A program made the position numbers and the translations under genes. This document shows, one piece after another, positions 35,750 to 44,440 of a DNA stretch of 64,000 bases. The notes below the pieces were generated by a model that was not told the DNA's origin, did not search any database, and saw nothing but the letters and a program-made list of their open reading frames with translations. This stretch comes from Cognatiyoonia sediminum (lineage in GTDB: Bacteria > Pseudomonadota > Alphaproteobacteria > Rhodobacterales > Rhodobacteraceae), in the NCBI RefSeq assembly GCF_900129845.1, contig NZ_FQXB01000003.1:298174-362173 (forward strand), read 5' to 3'. Position 1 is the first letter of the stretch. Every line of letters begins with the position of its first letter.

Positions 35750-36601
35750 ATGATTAAGTCAATTTTGGTTCCCGTTCGCGGTGACGGAATGGTCGCGACT
35801 GTTCTGGCACACGCAGCAGAGCTGGCAAAGAAACATGATGCCCATGTCAACGTCGTTCACTGCCGCACTCGTACAAAGGATTTGATCCCTCAAGGCATCC
35901 CGCTTCCAGATTTCGCCCGCAAGATGATGGTGGAGCAAGCGGGTGAGTTGGCGAACCGGCAAGAGGATCACCTGCGTCGCATCCTACATCGTTTGGCGCG
36001 TGAGTTTGGGCTTGCTGAGGATACTCCGAGCGACGTGGGCGCAAGCTGTTCTTTCACCGAAGAACACGGGCGCATGGCCGATGTGGTGAAACACGCAGGC
36101 CGTCTGGCTGACATTATCGTTTTGCCGAAACCGCAGCGCGAACGAAACCTTGGACAGAGCTCACTCAAATCAGCTCTTTACGGTGCGGGTCGGCCTGTCC
36201 TGATTTGCCCTGGGCAGCTACAACCCGATGAAACCTTCGCCCAGCATGTGGCTGTTGGCTGGAATGGATCACTACCTGCCGCGCGGGCGGTGGCGTCCTC
36301 CTTGGATGTTGTGGCCGCTGCGAAGAAGGTCAGCATTCTAACCGGCGGCAAGGTTCAAGCGCATGGTCCGACTGCGGAAGAGCTGCAAGATTACTACGCG
36401 CTTCGCGGGCTCGAGGCAGACATCATCCGCTTCGACGTACGCGACCCCGCAAAGGACTTGCTTCAAACCTACAGCGACGTTGGCGCGAGCCTGCTTGTCA
36501 CCGGTGCTTATAGTCACAGTCACGAAACCGAAATGCTGCTTGGCGGCAATACCGAGCGGATCATCGATCAAACCGAGATGCCAGTGCTTATGGCGCACTG
36601 A
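35750..36601 (+). CDS. Tandem-domain universal stress protein
   Basis: A 283-aa protein with two UspA folds: domain 1 about 1-145 (MIKSILVPVRGDG..., HVNVVHC) and domain 2 about 160-283 (VAVGWNGSLPAARAV..., ending GGNTERIIDQTEMPVLMAH). The second domain has the Gly-rich ATP-binding-type loop GAYSHSHETEMLLGG. It starts at ATG after GAGGGGAGG. Usp proteins respond to growth arrest and energy stress. It lies just upstream of the tct operon, but a 95-bp gap with its own ribosome site separates them. Confidence 0.9.
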   Translation: MIKSILVPVRGDGMVATVLAHAAELAKKHDAHVNVVHCRTRTKDLIPQGIPLPDFARKMMVEQAGELANRQEDHLRRILHRLAREFGLAEDTPSDVGASCSFTEEHGRMADVVKHAGRLADIIVLPKPQRERNLGQSSLKSALYGAGRPVLICPGQLQPDETFAQHVAVGWNGSLPAARAVASSLDVVAAAKKVSILTGGKVQAHGPTAEELQDYYALRGLEADIIRFDVRDPAKDLLQTYSDVGASLLVTGAYSHSHETEMLLGGNTERIIDQTEMPVLMAH

Positions 36602-36696
36602 ATGAACACCCTCGCAGAGCTCGCAGCGGGGGAGGAATGGGCGCCAAGCGCGTCGAATGGCGGTCCGAGAGGATCGAAAAATGGAGGAACCAAAAA

Positions 36697-37674
36697 ATGA
36701 AATTTACAAAGAGACATTTCCTAGGTCTCGCAGCAAGCACTGCAATGGCTGCAATGCCAATGGCTGCTCTCGCAGATGGATGGGAGCCTAAGCGCCCAAT
36801 CGACTTCACCATTATGGCTGGCCCAGGCGGCGGCGCTGACCAGATTGCGCGTTTTGTGCAGTCCGTCGTTGAAACCAACGACATGACCAATCGACCGCTG
36901 ATCCCAACAAACCGCGGTGGTGGTTCCGGTGCAGAAGCGCTTTTGCACATGAAAGATGCGCGTGACGCCGACCACACTTTGATGGTGACGCTGAATTCTT
37001 TCTACACAACACCGATCCGTCAGGAAGGTTTGGGTGTAGACATCGAAACATTCACGCCAATCACGATGATGGGCGTCGATCCGTTCGTGCTTTGGGTCCA
37101 CAAGGATTCCGGCATCACCACGTTTGAGCAGTACATCGAAACGGTGAAAGAGATGAACGGTGAATTCGTGATGGGCGGAACCGGTTCAGGTCAGGAAGAT
37201 TCTATCGTCATCGCCTTTATGTCTGGCGTCTATGACCTCGACATCAAATACATCCCATACGATGGCGGCGGCGCTGTTGCGAAGGATCTGGCTGGTCAGC
37301 AGATCATGGCGACCGTGAACAACCCAGCCGAAGCAAAGGGCTTCTACGAGGCTGGTGAGTTTGTACCACTTCTCGCATTTTCTGATGAACGTTTGGATGC
37401 CTACCCAGATGTTCCGACGATGAAGGAAAAGGGTCACGATTTCTCTTACTACAACCAGCGCGCAATCGTTGGTGCACCGGGCATGTCAGACGAAGCGGCA
37501 GCTTACTACCGCGAAGTCTTTGGCGCTGTCTATGAAGGTGCCGATTGGCAGAACTATCTGACATCCGAAAGCTTGGCACCACTGCCAATGGATGAAGCTC
37601 AGACACGTGAATACTGGGCGATTCAGGTTGAGAACCATCGCGACCTTCTCGGCGCGATTGCTGGCCAAAGCTAA
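36697..37674 (+). CDS. tctC: Tripartite tricarboxylate transporter substrate-binding protein TctC
   Basis: Periplasmic solute receptor of a TctABC secondary transporter. The 325-aa precursor has a signal peptide (KFTKRHFLGLAASTAMAAMP...ALA), then WEPKRPIDFTIMAGPGGGAD and later ANPAEAKGF-like substrate-loop regions of the Bug/TctC fold. Ligands in this family are usually carboxylates with pyrrole-like tight binding; the substrate cannot be assigned. It is the first gene of tctC-tctB-tctA-ligase-reductase. Confidence 0.92.
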   Translation: MKFTKRHFLGLAASTAMAAMPMAALADGWEPKRPIDFTIMAGPGGGADQIARFVQSVVETNDMTNRPLIPTNRGGGSGAEALLHMKDARDADHTLMVTLNSFYTTPIRQEGLGVDIETFTPITMMGVDPFVLWVHKDSGITTFEQYIETVKEMNGEFVMGGTGSGQEDSIVIAFMSGVYDLDIKYIPYDGGGAVAKDLAGQQIMATVNNPAEAKGFYEAGEFVPLLAFSDERLDAYPDVPTMKEKGHDFSYYNQRAIVGAPGMSDEAAAYYREVFGAVYEGADWQNYLTSESLAPLPMDEAQTREYWAIQVENHRDLLGAIAGQS

Positions 37675-37699
37675 GTAAAGATAACGGGAGAGGGCAAAG

Positions 37700-38203
37700 A
37701 TGCGCCAAGGTGAGATATCTCTTGCAGGGTTGCTTGCCCTCTTCTCTCTCTACTTGATGTGGAAGAGCACCGAACTGCCCATCGGCTATATCCGTGGGCA
37801 AGGACCGGGAGGCGGCTTTTGGCCGTTCTGGTTGTCGTTCGGAATGCTACTGAGCTGCGGCGCAATCGCCTGGAATTGGTGGCGTGGCAAAAGCCCGGCA
37901 TCGCAATCGGATGATCCAATCATGGATGCCTTCGGTTGGCGCACGATCATTTGGGTTGGTGGTGGCCTAGTCGCCTTTGTCGCCTTGATCCCGATTGTGT
38001 CCATGTATGGTGCAATCGCGCTCTTTCTCATCTACTACTTACGTTTTCTGGGGCGGCATTCGTGGCTTCTGACTTTGATCCTCGCGACTGCTTTGCCCAT
38101 CGGCCTGTTTTTCTTCTTTGAAGCGGCCATGCTCATTTCGATGCCGCAAGGTATGCCATTCACCCAGCCGTTCTTCGATGTGATGTACGACATCATTTAC
38201 TGA
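37700..38203 (+). CDS. tctB: Tripartite tricarboxylate transporter small membrane subunit TctB
   Basis: A 167-aa protein with four membrane helices (about 8-22, 36-52, 80-100, 107-150), matching the small DctQ-like subunit of Tct systems. It has the conserved GPGGGFWPFWLS segment that follows helix 1. It sits between tctC and tctA with 25-bp gaps on each side. Confidence 0.88.
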   Translation: MRQGEISLAGLLALFSLYLMWKSTELPIGYIRGQGPGGGFWPFWLSFGMLLSCGAIAWNWWRGKSPASQSDDPIMDAFGWRTIIWVGGGLVAFVALIPIVSMYGAIALFLIYYLRFLGRHSWLLTLILATALPIGLFFFFEAAMLISMPQGMPFTQPFFDVMYDIIY

Positions 38204-38228
38204 AGCTGCTTACTCCCAAAGGTCTGTC

Positions 38229-39740
38229 ATGGAAGTCCTGTCGTTTCTAACGGATGGTGTTTTGCTTGCGCTGGCACCGACCAACCTTTTCCTAATCGTT
38301 ATTGGTGTAACAGTTGGTCTGTTCATCGGCGCGATGCCCGGGTTGGGGTCGGTGAATGGTGTGGCGATCTTGTTGCCGATCACATTTCTTGTACCACCGG
38401 GGTCAGCCATCATCTTCCTCGCGGCCATCTACTACGGCGCTATGTATGGGGGTGCGATTTCATCGGTCGCGCTGGGGATACCTGGGGCATCTACGGCGGT
38501 GGCAACGACCTTCGACGGGCGACCGTTAGCATTGCAAGGGCGCGCGAGCCTTGCGCTCGTCACTGCTGCACTGGCCTCTTTCGTCGGTGGCACAGTTGCA
38601 AACGTCTTCTTCACGCTATTTGCGCCGATCCTAGCGTCACTTGCGCTTTCCTTCGGCCCGCCTGAGATCTTCGCGCTCATGCTGCTCGCCTTTGCGACAT
38701 TCGTGGGATTGGGCGGAGATGACATTCCAAAGACGATCTTCTCTATTTGCTTTGGGCTCGTCTTGGCGACGGTAGGTTTTGACACGATCTCTGGCGAACC
38801 TCGTCTGGTTTTGTTTGATATCCCCGGCTTCTTACGCGGCATCGGGTTCATCGTTTTGGCGATTGGCGTTTATGGGATCGGAGAGATGCTTTGGACGATC
38901 GAACAAACTCGTGGCGAGATCACGACCACCAACCCAAAGATGACTGCCAAGGGCATGATGTCGGACACAAAAGAAGCGGTTCGGCGCGGTTGGAAAGGTA
39001 CTTGGATCGGGTCGTTGATCGGTTTCTTCGTGGGTATTTTGCCAGCGGCAGGCGCAACACCGGGATCGCTGATGTCCTATGGTGTTGCGAAAATGGTTTC
39101 GAATACACCGCAGGAATTCGGCAACGGCTCCCCAAACGGGGTTGCCGCACCCGAAGCCGCAAACAACTCAGCCTCGACCGGTTCGATGTTGCCTATGCTG
39201 ACCCTCGGAATCCCAGGTTCCCCAACGACTGCAATCCTGCTCGGAGGCATGGTGATCTGGGGTCTGACACCCGGCCCACGTTTGTTCGTTGACGAAAGCG
39301 AATTCGTTTGGGGGTTGATTGGCTCCTTCTATATCTCAAACATCGCGGCCCTTTTGATCAACTTGGCCTTCATCCCCCTGTTCATCTGGATGCTGAGAAT
39401 GCCATTTACCATTCTCGCGCCGCTGATCTTCGTTCTTTCTATCGTAGGGGGCTTCGCCGCCTCGCGCAGTATGCATGATCTGTGGCTCATCGTGATCTTC
39501 GGCATCGCGGCCTTCTTTATGCGCAAATTTGACTATCCCCTCGCGCCGGCTGTATTGGCAATCGTGTTGGGGCCAATCGCGGAACCGACGCTCCGCCAGT
39601 CCTTGCTGCTCTCTTCTGGTGATCCAATGATCTTCTTCACCCGCCCGATTGCCGGACCGATCACAATCATCGCGATCATCTTGATCCTTCTGCCCGCAAT
39701 CAAACTGATAAGAGGCAGCCGAAGGGTGGAAGAGGCCTAA
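38229..39740 (+). CDS. tctA: Tripartite tricarboxylate transporter large permease TctA
   Basis: A 503-aa permease of about twelve helices. The TctA signatures are present: IGAMPGLGSVNGVAILLPIT near the N-terminus, AIYYGAMYGGAISSVALGIPG, and the second-half repeat LTLGIPGSPTTAILLGGM. With TctB and TctC it forms a sodium- or proton-coupled high-affinity carboxylate importer. Confidence 0.94.
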   Translation: MEVLSFLTDGVLLALAPTNLFLIVIGVTVGLFIGAMPGLGSVNGVAILLPITFLVPPGSAIIFLAAIYYGAMYGGAISSVALGIPGASTAVATTFDGRPLALQGRASLALVTAALASFVGGTVANVFFTLFAPILASLALSFGPPEIFALMLLAFATFVGLGGDDIPKTIFSICFGLVLATVGFDTISGEPRLVLFDIPGFLRGIGFIVLAIGVYGIGEMLWTIEQTRGEITTTNPKMTAKGMMSDTKEAVRRGWKGTWIGSLIGFFVGILPAAGATPGSLMSYGVAKMVSNTPQEFGNGSPNGVAAPEAANNSASTGSMLPMLTLGIPGSPTTAILLGGMVIWGLTPGPRLFVDESEFVWGLIGSFYISNIAALLINLAFIPLFIWMLRMPFTILAPLIFVLSIVGGFAASRSMHDLWLIVIFGIAAFFMRKFDYPLAPAVLAIVLGPIAEPTLRQSLLLSSGDPMIFFTRPIAGPITIIAIILILLPAIKLIRGSRRVEEA

Positions 39741-39806
39741 AGCGCGCTAAGTAACGAAGCAGACCGGCGATGCCCGGCAAAGACCAATTGAATGAAAGAG
39801 AAGTCG

Positions 39807-41318
39807 ATGCACACTATCGCAGACCTAATTCAGCAGCATCCTGATACAGCAAATGCCATTGGCGCACCCGGCCGAGAGTGGATGACCTATGGCGACCTCA
39901 AGTCCTTGGCGCAAACTGTGCGCGTTTCTCTACGAAGTGCTGGGGTTGGCGCTCAGGATCGCGTCGCGATTGTTCTGCCCAACGGACCCGAAATGGCGGC
40001 TGCCTTCGTGACAGTGGCGCAATCGGCTACGACTGCCCCTCTCAATCCAGCCTACAAGGAAGACGAATTCGCCTTCTATCTGGAAGACTTGAAAGCCCGC
40101 GCAATCATTTTAGAGGCTGGGTATGACGGCCCAGCTCGAGCAGCGGCGGAGCGGTTTAATCTGACCATTATCGAGTTAACCGCAACAGAACCTGCCGGTA
40201 CATTCAACCTGTCCACCGAGACAAAAGGCGATGCGGCTGATACCGCGCCTGCCTCAGATGACGTAGCATTGATCCTGCACACATCTGGCACGACATCCCG
40301 ACCAAAAATCGTACCCTTGCTGCAGTCGAACGTCGCGGCATCTGCCGAAAATATCCGCGCGTCTTTGGCTTTGACGCCAGATGATTGCTGTTTGAACGTA
40401 ATGCCTTTGTTCCATATTCACGGCCTCGTCGCGGCTGTAAGCGCATCGCTCGCCGCGGGCGCATCAATCAGCTGCGCACCAGGGTTTGATGCGCTGAAAT
40501 TCTTCGGTTGGCTCGAAGAGATTGATCCAAGCTGGTACACAGCTGTTCCGACGATGCACCAAGCCATCCTTGCCCGCGCGCCCCGCAATGCTGAGATCAT
40601 CAAAAACGCGCGGCTGCGGTTCCTGCGGTCCTCCTCATCCTCCTTGCCAGGTCCAGTGATGACACAACTCGCCGATACCTTTGGTGCACCGGTTGTCGAA
40701 GCCTATGGCATGACTGAAGCGGCGCATCAGATGTGTTGCAATCCAATTGAACCGGGTCGTCAAAAACCGGGTGCCGTGGGTGTGCCTGCTGGCCCGGAAG
40801 TTCGCATTGCACATGAGATCGAAAACCGCTTGGTCGAGGGGATTGGCGAAGTGTCCATTTCCGGTCCGAACGTGACTCCGGGGTACGAGGGCAACTCAGA
40901 GGCTAACGAAAAGAACTTTTTCGAAGCGGAAGGAAAGCGCTGGTTCCGTACCGGAGACCAAGGTGCATTTGACGAAGACGGGTATCTCGCCCTCACCGGA
41001 CGCCTGAAGGAGATCATCAACCGCGGCGGCGAAAAGATCAGCCCGCTTGAGGTGGATAGCATCCTGTCGGACCACGCGGCGATTGCGCAATGCGTGACCT
41101 TTGCAGTGCCGCACGCCAAGCTCGGCGAAGAGGTCGCTGCGGCTGTGGTTTTGAAAGAGGGGCAAGAAGCGACCGATCGCGACATTCGTGATTTCGCCAG
41201 TGAGCGACTTGCGGCGTTCAAAGTCCCTCGCAAAATCCTGATCCTTGACGAAATCCCAAAAGGCGCAACGGGTAAGCTTCAGCGCATCGGTTTGGCCGAA
41301 AAGCTCGGCTTGGGTTAG
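39807..41318 (+). CDS. Acyl-CoA ligase of the AMP-forming superfamily (oxalate-CoA ligase-like)
   Basis: A 503-aa ANL-superfamily ligase making an acyl-AMP and then a CoA thioester. Motifs: P-loop ILHTSGTTSRPK, YGMTEAAHQM, GYEGN and RTGDQGAFDEDGYL hinge, and the catalytic C-terminal Lys in PKGATGKLQR. The overall pattern resembles AAE3-type oxalyl-CoA synthetases, but the acyl pocket cannot be judged by eye. ATG 39807 is preferred (AAAGAGAAG upstream) over 39792. Its position after tctCBA suggests it activates the imported acid. Confidence 0.85.
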   Translation: MHTIADLIQQHPDTANAIGAPGREWMTYGDLKSLAQTVRVSLRSAGVGAQDRVAIVLPNGPEMAAAFVTVAQSATTAPLNPAYKEDEFAFYLEDLKARAIILEAGYDGPARAAAERFNLTIIELTATEPAGTFNLSTETKGDAADTAPASDDVALILHTSGTTSRPKIVPLLQSNVAASAENIRASLALTPDDCCLNVMPLFHIHGLVAAVSASLAAGASISCAPGFDALKFFGWLEEIDPSWYTAVPTMHQAILARAPRNAEIIKNARLRFLRSSSSSLPGPVMTQLADTFGAPVVEAYGMTEAAHQMCCNPIEPGRQKPGAVGVPAGPEVRIAHEIENRLVEGIGEVSISGPNVTPGYEGNSEANEKNFFEAEGKRWFRTGDQGAFDEDGYLALTGRLKEIINRGGEKISPLEVDSILSDHAAIAQCVTFAVPHAKLGEEVAAAVVLKEGQEATDRDIRDFASERLAAFKVPRKILILDEIPKGATGKLQRIGLAEKLGLG

Positions 41319-41328
41319 GGAGCGAACG

Positions 41329-42303
41329 ATGAAAATCTGTATCTTTGGCGCAGGCGCAATCGGCGGCTATATGGGTGCAAAGCTCGCAGAAGCAGGGGCA
41401 GACGTTAGCCTTGTTGCACGCGGCCCTCACTTGAAAGCAATGCGCGAAAACGGGCTCCGGCTGATCGAGGAGAACGGTGAAAGAACGGCGAATGTCGTCG
41501 CATCTGATGATCCGGCTGATCTTGGCCCGCAAGACTATGTGATCGTCACGCTTAAGGCGCATTCGGTCCCGCCCGTTGTTCCCAAAATGCAGCCTCTGAT
41601 CGGCGAGAACACCACAATCGTATCCGGTGTGAACGGCGTCCCTTGGTGGTATTTCCATAAACTCGGTGGCGCTTTGGAAGGCACCCGCCTTGAAACCGTC
41701 GATCCGGGCAATGCGCAATGGGACGGCTTTGGCCCCGACCGAGTGTTGGGCTGCGTGGTGTATCCTGCGGCAGAAGTCATCGAACCCGGCGTGGTAAAAC
41801 ACATCGAAGGAAATCGCTTTTCGCTCGGCGAACCGGACGGGTCAAAATCTGAACGCGCCTTGGCGCTTTCCAAAGCACTCGCCTCCGCTGGCTTGCGTGC
41901 GCCGGTGCGCCCAAAGATCAGAGATGAGATTTGGGTCAAGCTTTGGGGCAACCTGTCGTTCAATCCGATCTCGGCACTTACCCACGCCACACTGGATGTG
42001 TTATGCACTGATCCCGGTACCCAAGCAGTCGCCCGCAACATGATGGTCGAAGCACAGGAAATTGCCGAAAAGCTCGGTGTCAAATTCCCAATCGACGTGG
42101 ACCGCCGGATCAAAGGCGGCGCCGAAGTCGGCGCGCATCGGACATCAATGTTGCAAGATTTGGATCAAGGCCGCCCGATGGAAATCGACGCCTTGGTTGG
42201 CTCAGTGCAGGAATTGGGTCGAGTGACGGGCACTCCGACACCGACGATTGATACAGTGCTTTCGCTGGTGGCCTTGAGGGGCAGGGTTGCTGGGTTGTAT
42301 TGA
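41329..42303 (+). CDS. Ketopantoate reductase family protein (PanE/ApbA-like)
   Basis: A 324-aa NADP-dependent reductase: N-terminal Rossmann motif CIFGAGAIGGYMG (4-16), then the C-terminal helical domain with IWVKLWGNLSFNPI (Lys and Asn of the active site). In E. coli PanE the reaction is ketopantoate to pantoate. Here the gene is last of the tct/ligase operon (10 bp after the ligase), so a different 2-oxoacid or 2-hydroxyacid linked to the imported substrate is more likely than pantothenate synthesis. Both readings fit the sequence. Confidence 0.85.
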   Translation: MKICIFGAGAIGGYMGAKLAEAGADVSLVARGPHLKAMRENGLRLIEENGERTANVVASDDPADLGPQDYVIVTLKAHSVPPVVPKMQPLIGENTTIVSGVNGVPWWYFHKLGGALEGTRLETVDPGNAQWDGFGPDRVLGCVVYPAAEVIEPGVVKHIEGNRFSLGEPDGSKSERALALSKALASAGLRAPVRPKIRDEIWVKLWGNLSFNPISALTHATLDVLCTDPGTQAVARNMMVEAQEIAEKLGVKFPIDVDRRIKGGAEVGAHRTSMLQDLDQGRPMEIDALVGSVQELGRVTGTPTPTIDTVLSLVALRGRVAGLY

Positions 42304-42371
42304 TCCACAAGCCTCAGCGATCCTTTAGCCTTCATTCCAAATCTTATTCGTCGCGGCATTATTGGACGAAT

Positions 42372-42432
42372 TGGTGCCCAGAAGAGGACTCGAACCTCCA
42401 CGTCCATACGGACACCAGCACCTGAAGTCGTG
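42372..42432 (-). pseudogene. 3' fragment of a tRNA-Leu(CAG) gene (att-like)
   Basis: On the minus strand the anticodon loop TTCAGGT, the long variable arm GTCC-GTAT-GGAC, the T-arm GGAGG-TTCGAGT-CCTCT and the 3' end ...GGGCACCA are all present. Sequence upstream of the anticodon loop does not form the anticodon stem, D-arm or a pairing acceptor strand. So this is the 3' two-thirds of a leucine tRNA, the usual crossover region of tRNA-integrating elements, and probably not functional. The mobile side is expected to the right (higher coordinates). Confidence 0.75.
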
Positions 42433-42444
42433 TAGAAGCATGTT

Positions 42445-42625
42445 CTCCACTAACTCAACAATATCAAACCCTTGTTGAGCCAGGCGCCCCAATTCCGACA
42501 GTGGTTGTAATTCCTGGCGGTATCATTAGGCGCGGACTAATTGGTGTCAATCACCATTGAATAGCAAAATGTGTGACAGAATGTGTGACAAGGAAATGCT
42601 GCGGTTGGTTGGAAGATAAAAGGTC
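42445..42625 (+). repeat. 181-bp direct repeat, copy 1
   Basis: Matches 57702-57882 over the same length with about 25 mismatches by eye. It includes the inverted repeat CTCAACAA...TTGTTGAG and the tandem ATGTGTGACAGAATGTGTGA motif. One end touches the tRNA-Leu fragment. Both borders are sharp, as for the end of a mobile element. Confidence 0.8.
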
Positions 42626-43093
42626 TTAGTTTGTGAATGATAAATTGCGATACACTCAGTCTCGAATTTCCGAGAGTTAAACGTCTAAGGCAAATACCCA
42701 CCCCATAAATTCTGGGGTTTTCTTTGCTACTTGGTCGCCATTTGCGCATGAGGGGCCGGAAATTTGGGAAATCTGGCGAAAGTAACACGAAAGGTGGGCA
42801 AGGCATTGGACTTCCAAGCGAAAGTCTGCATTGGGCCAAACCTTGCGCAGCTGTTCGTCGATCACCATCTTCTTAAGAACTATAAGGAGTTCCTCAAATA
42901 AAAGCCGGAGTTTGGATTGCGTTAGCAATTGATATCGCCTGTGTTGTGCTCGTCGCCAACGGTTACTTCATGAGGTGATCGAATGGGTTTTGAACGGCTG
43001 CCAATCGCATTTTCACATCCGTAGGATTTATGCTTGGCTTTCATTCATAACGACTCAGCCCATAGTGAATTAACTCACAATTGCGTTTATGCG
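42626..43093. other. Gene-free stretch
   Basis: About 470 bp right of the repeat. A 42-codon plus-strand tail (VTRKVGKALDFQAK..., stop at about 42900) looks protein-like but has no start or recognisable family. Nothing else is supported. Confidence 0.4.
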
Positions 43094-43456
43094 ATGAGCT
43101 TATCATTACCTTATTGCTTGATTGTTTTCGGGGTAATTGCCTTTCAGATTGCCCTGATTTTTGGTGCGCTTTGGGGGAGGCTCACACAGGGCGGACAGAC
43201 GGAAGGTCCGCTACCTCTCTCAATTCGGCTTATAGCGGCAGCGTCAATTCCCCTGTTACTAGGGATGACACTTGCGGTTCTTTCCGCAGATGGCAACTGG
43301 CCGTTTTGGCCAACTTGGACGATGTAGGTTGCTGTGGGAGTGAATGGAGCGCGTATGGGGCTCAATTGGATCATCCCATCTAAAGAAGAACGCAAGCTTT
43401 GGGCGTCGATCAATACCGTCATGTTCCTCTTGGCTTTTGTCGTCCTTTGGTTTTGA
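43094..43456 (+). pseudogene. Small membrane protein interrupted by a single in-frame TAG
   Basis: The frame reads MSLSLPYCLIVFGVIAFQIA..., two helices and WPFWPTWTM, then TAG at 43325-43327. It goes on without another stop as VAVGVNGARMGLNWIIPSKEERK and a last helix ending FVVLWF (TGA 43454). The context TWTM-stop-VAVGVNGA suggests a Trp codon TGG changed to TAG. About 120 codons and three helices in all; family not recognised. It is the third single-stop interruption within 12 kb. Confidence 0.55.
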
Positions 43457-44440
43457 TTGTCGACGTTTTGGCTAGGCGGGTATCCAGTCATCTAGCAATC
43501 AAGTCATGCCGAAAGGGGACGTCCGTACAAGTTGCAGCATCTGTGACTTGGGCTCACAGCGGTCCTCCGGCTCGTTTCGGGAAACGACCGCTAAGTGGAC
43601 GAAGTCGCCGTTCACCATTCTTGGACCAACGAACGCTATCAGCTTCGTATGCCAAAGAAGGATTGAAATTTGTCGGATTTCCTTGGCGGCATCAACCCTT
43701 TTCAAAACGTTAAAGGAAGAGAGTTTTGGGACTTAAGGTTTGAATATGGCAAAACTAGACGATGGCATTCTACCCTTTTGGCTTATAGCATTATACTTTT
43801 GGATAGCAGAATTTATCACGGTTATAAATTAACATAACGTTATATGTGTCATGAGAGTTTAAAGTCGGTTCTTTATACGGCGGAGTAGCTCCTTACGCCC
43901 GACTGACCCCAAACGTCGTGGCGAGTTCGCGATGCAGTTTACATAACGTAAATTGCATCGCGAAGCTCCTTATTGGTGCCGACAGTCGAGCGAATTTCTT
44001 TAAAAACAAAATCAAAGGACTTTGCAACAAGGTGTCTACCAACCAGAACTTAGTGACCGTTCGCGGCCGTAGACCTTTCCACTCGGCGACCTGACACTAC
44101 CCATAGAAAGAAAATCGCCAGTAATTCAACAATGTCAGAGGTATAGTTAACGGTTCGCAGGTCGTTCCAAAACAGATGTTTTATGCAGGGCTATATTAGC
44201 AAAACTGTATTTATATGGTGCAAATTCGAAGGTTTAACCTGAATTCTATTTTTGGTGTCAGAGAGTTCGAAGCTGATAGTTTCGTTGTGGAAATGATTGA
44301 TGGTACTTAGCTCGAGCTCTTACGAAGCGGATATAAAGCGCTCATCATTGGACCTGAGTAGACTTCCAGCTGCGACGCATGCTCTAAGTTTTATGGCATG
44401 TTGTTGCTATGGCTAATAGATTCAAAGCGAAGGATCAGTG
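43457..44440. other. Long gene-poor region
   Basis: Nearly 1 kb between the broken membrane gene and the hydrolase gene. Only one 28-codon peptide (43746-43832) has a ribosome site. The rest, 43833-44440, is AT-rich with no supported gene. Confidence 0.5.
43746..43832 (+). CDS. Possible 28-aa single-helix membrane peptide
   Basis: Short frame MAKLDDGILPFWLIALYFWI...ITVIN with a TTAAGG site seven bases before ATG and one hydrophobic helix. No homologue is recognised. It could be a genuine small membrane protein or a chance frame. Confidence 0.3.
   Translation: MAKLDDGILPFWLIALYFWIAEFITVIN

Noticed and set aside
42372..42500. A complete tRNA-Leu gene with an unusual 5' half or intron
   Set aside because: No sequence upstream pairs with the acceptor strand or forms a D-arm, and the region upstream is a repeat found elsewhere without a tRNA.
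42677..42928. 83-codon minus-strand frame right of the 181-bp repeat
   Set aside because: No ribosome site and no family likeness; a short plus-strand frame in the same place looks equally protein-like, so neither is reliable.
31424..43456. Genetic code change (TAG/TAA reassigned) as the explanation for the three one-stop genes
   Set aside because: All other genes in the window end normally at TAG, TAA or TGA (for example HxlR ends at TAG and HU at TAA), so global reassignment is excluded; only partial suppression or mutation remains.
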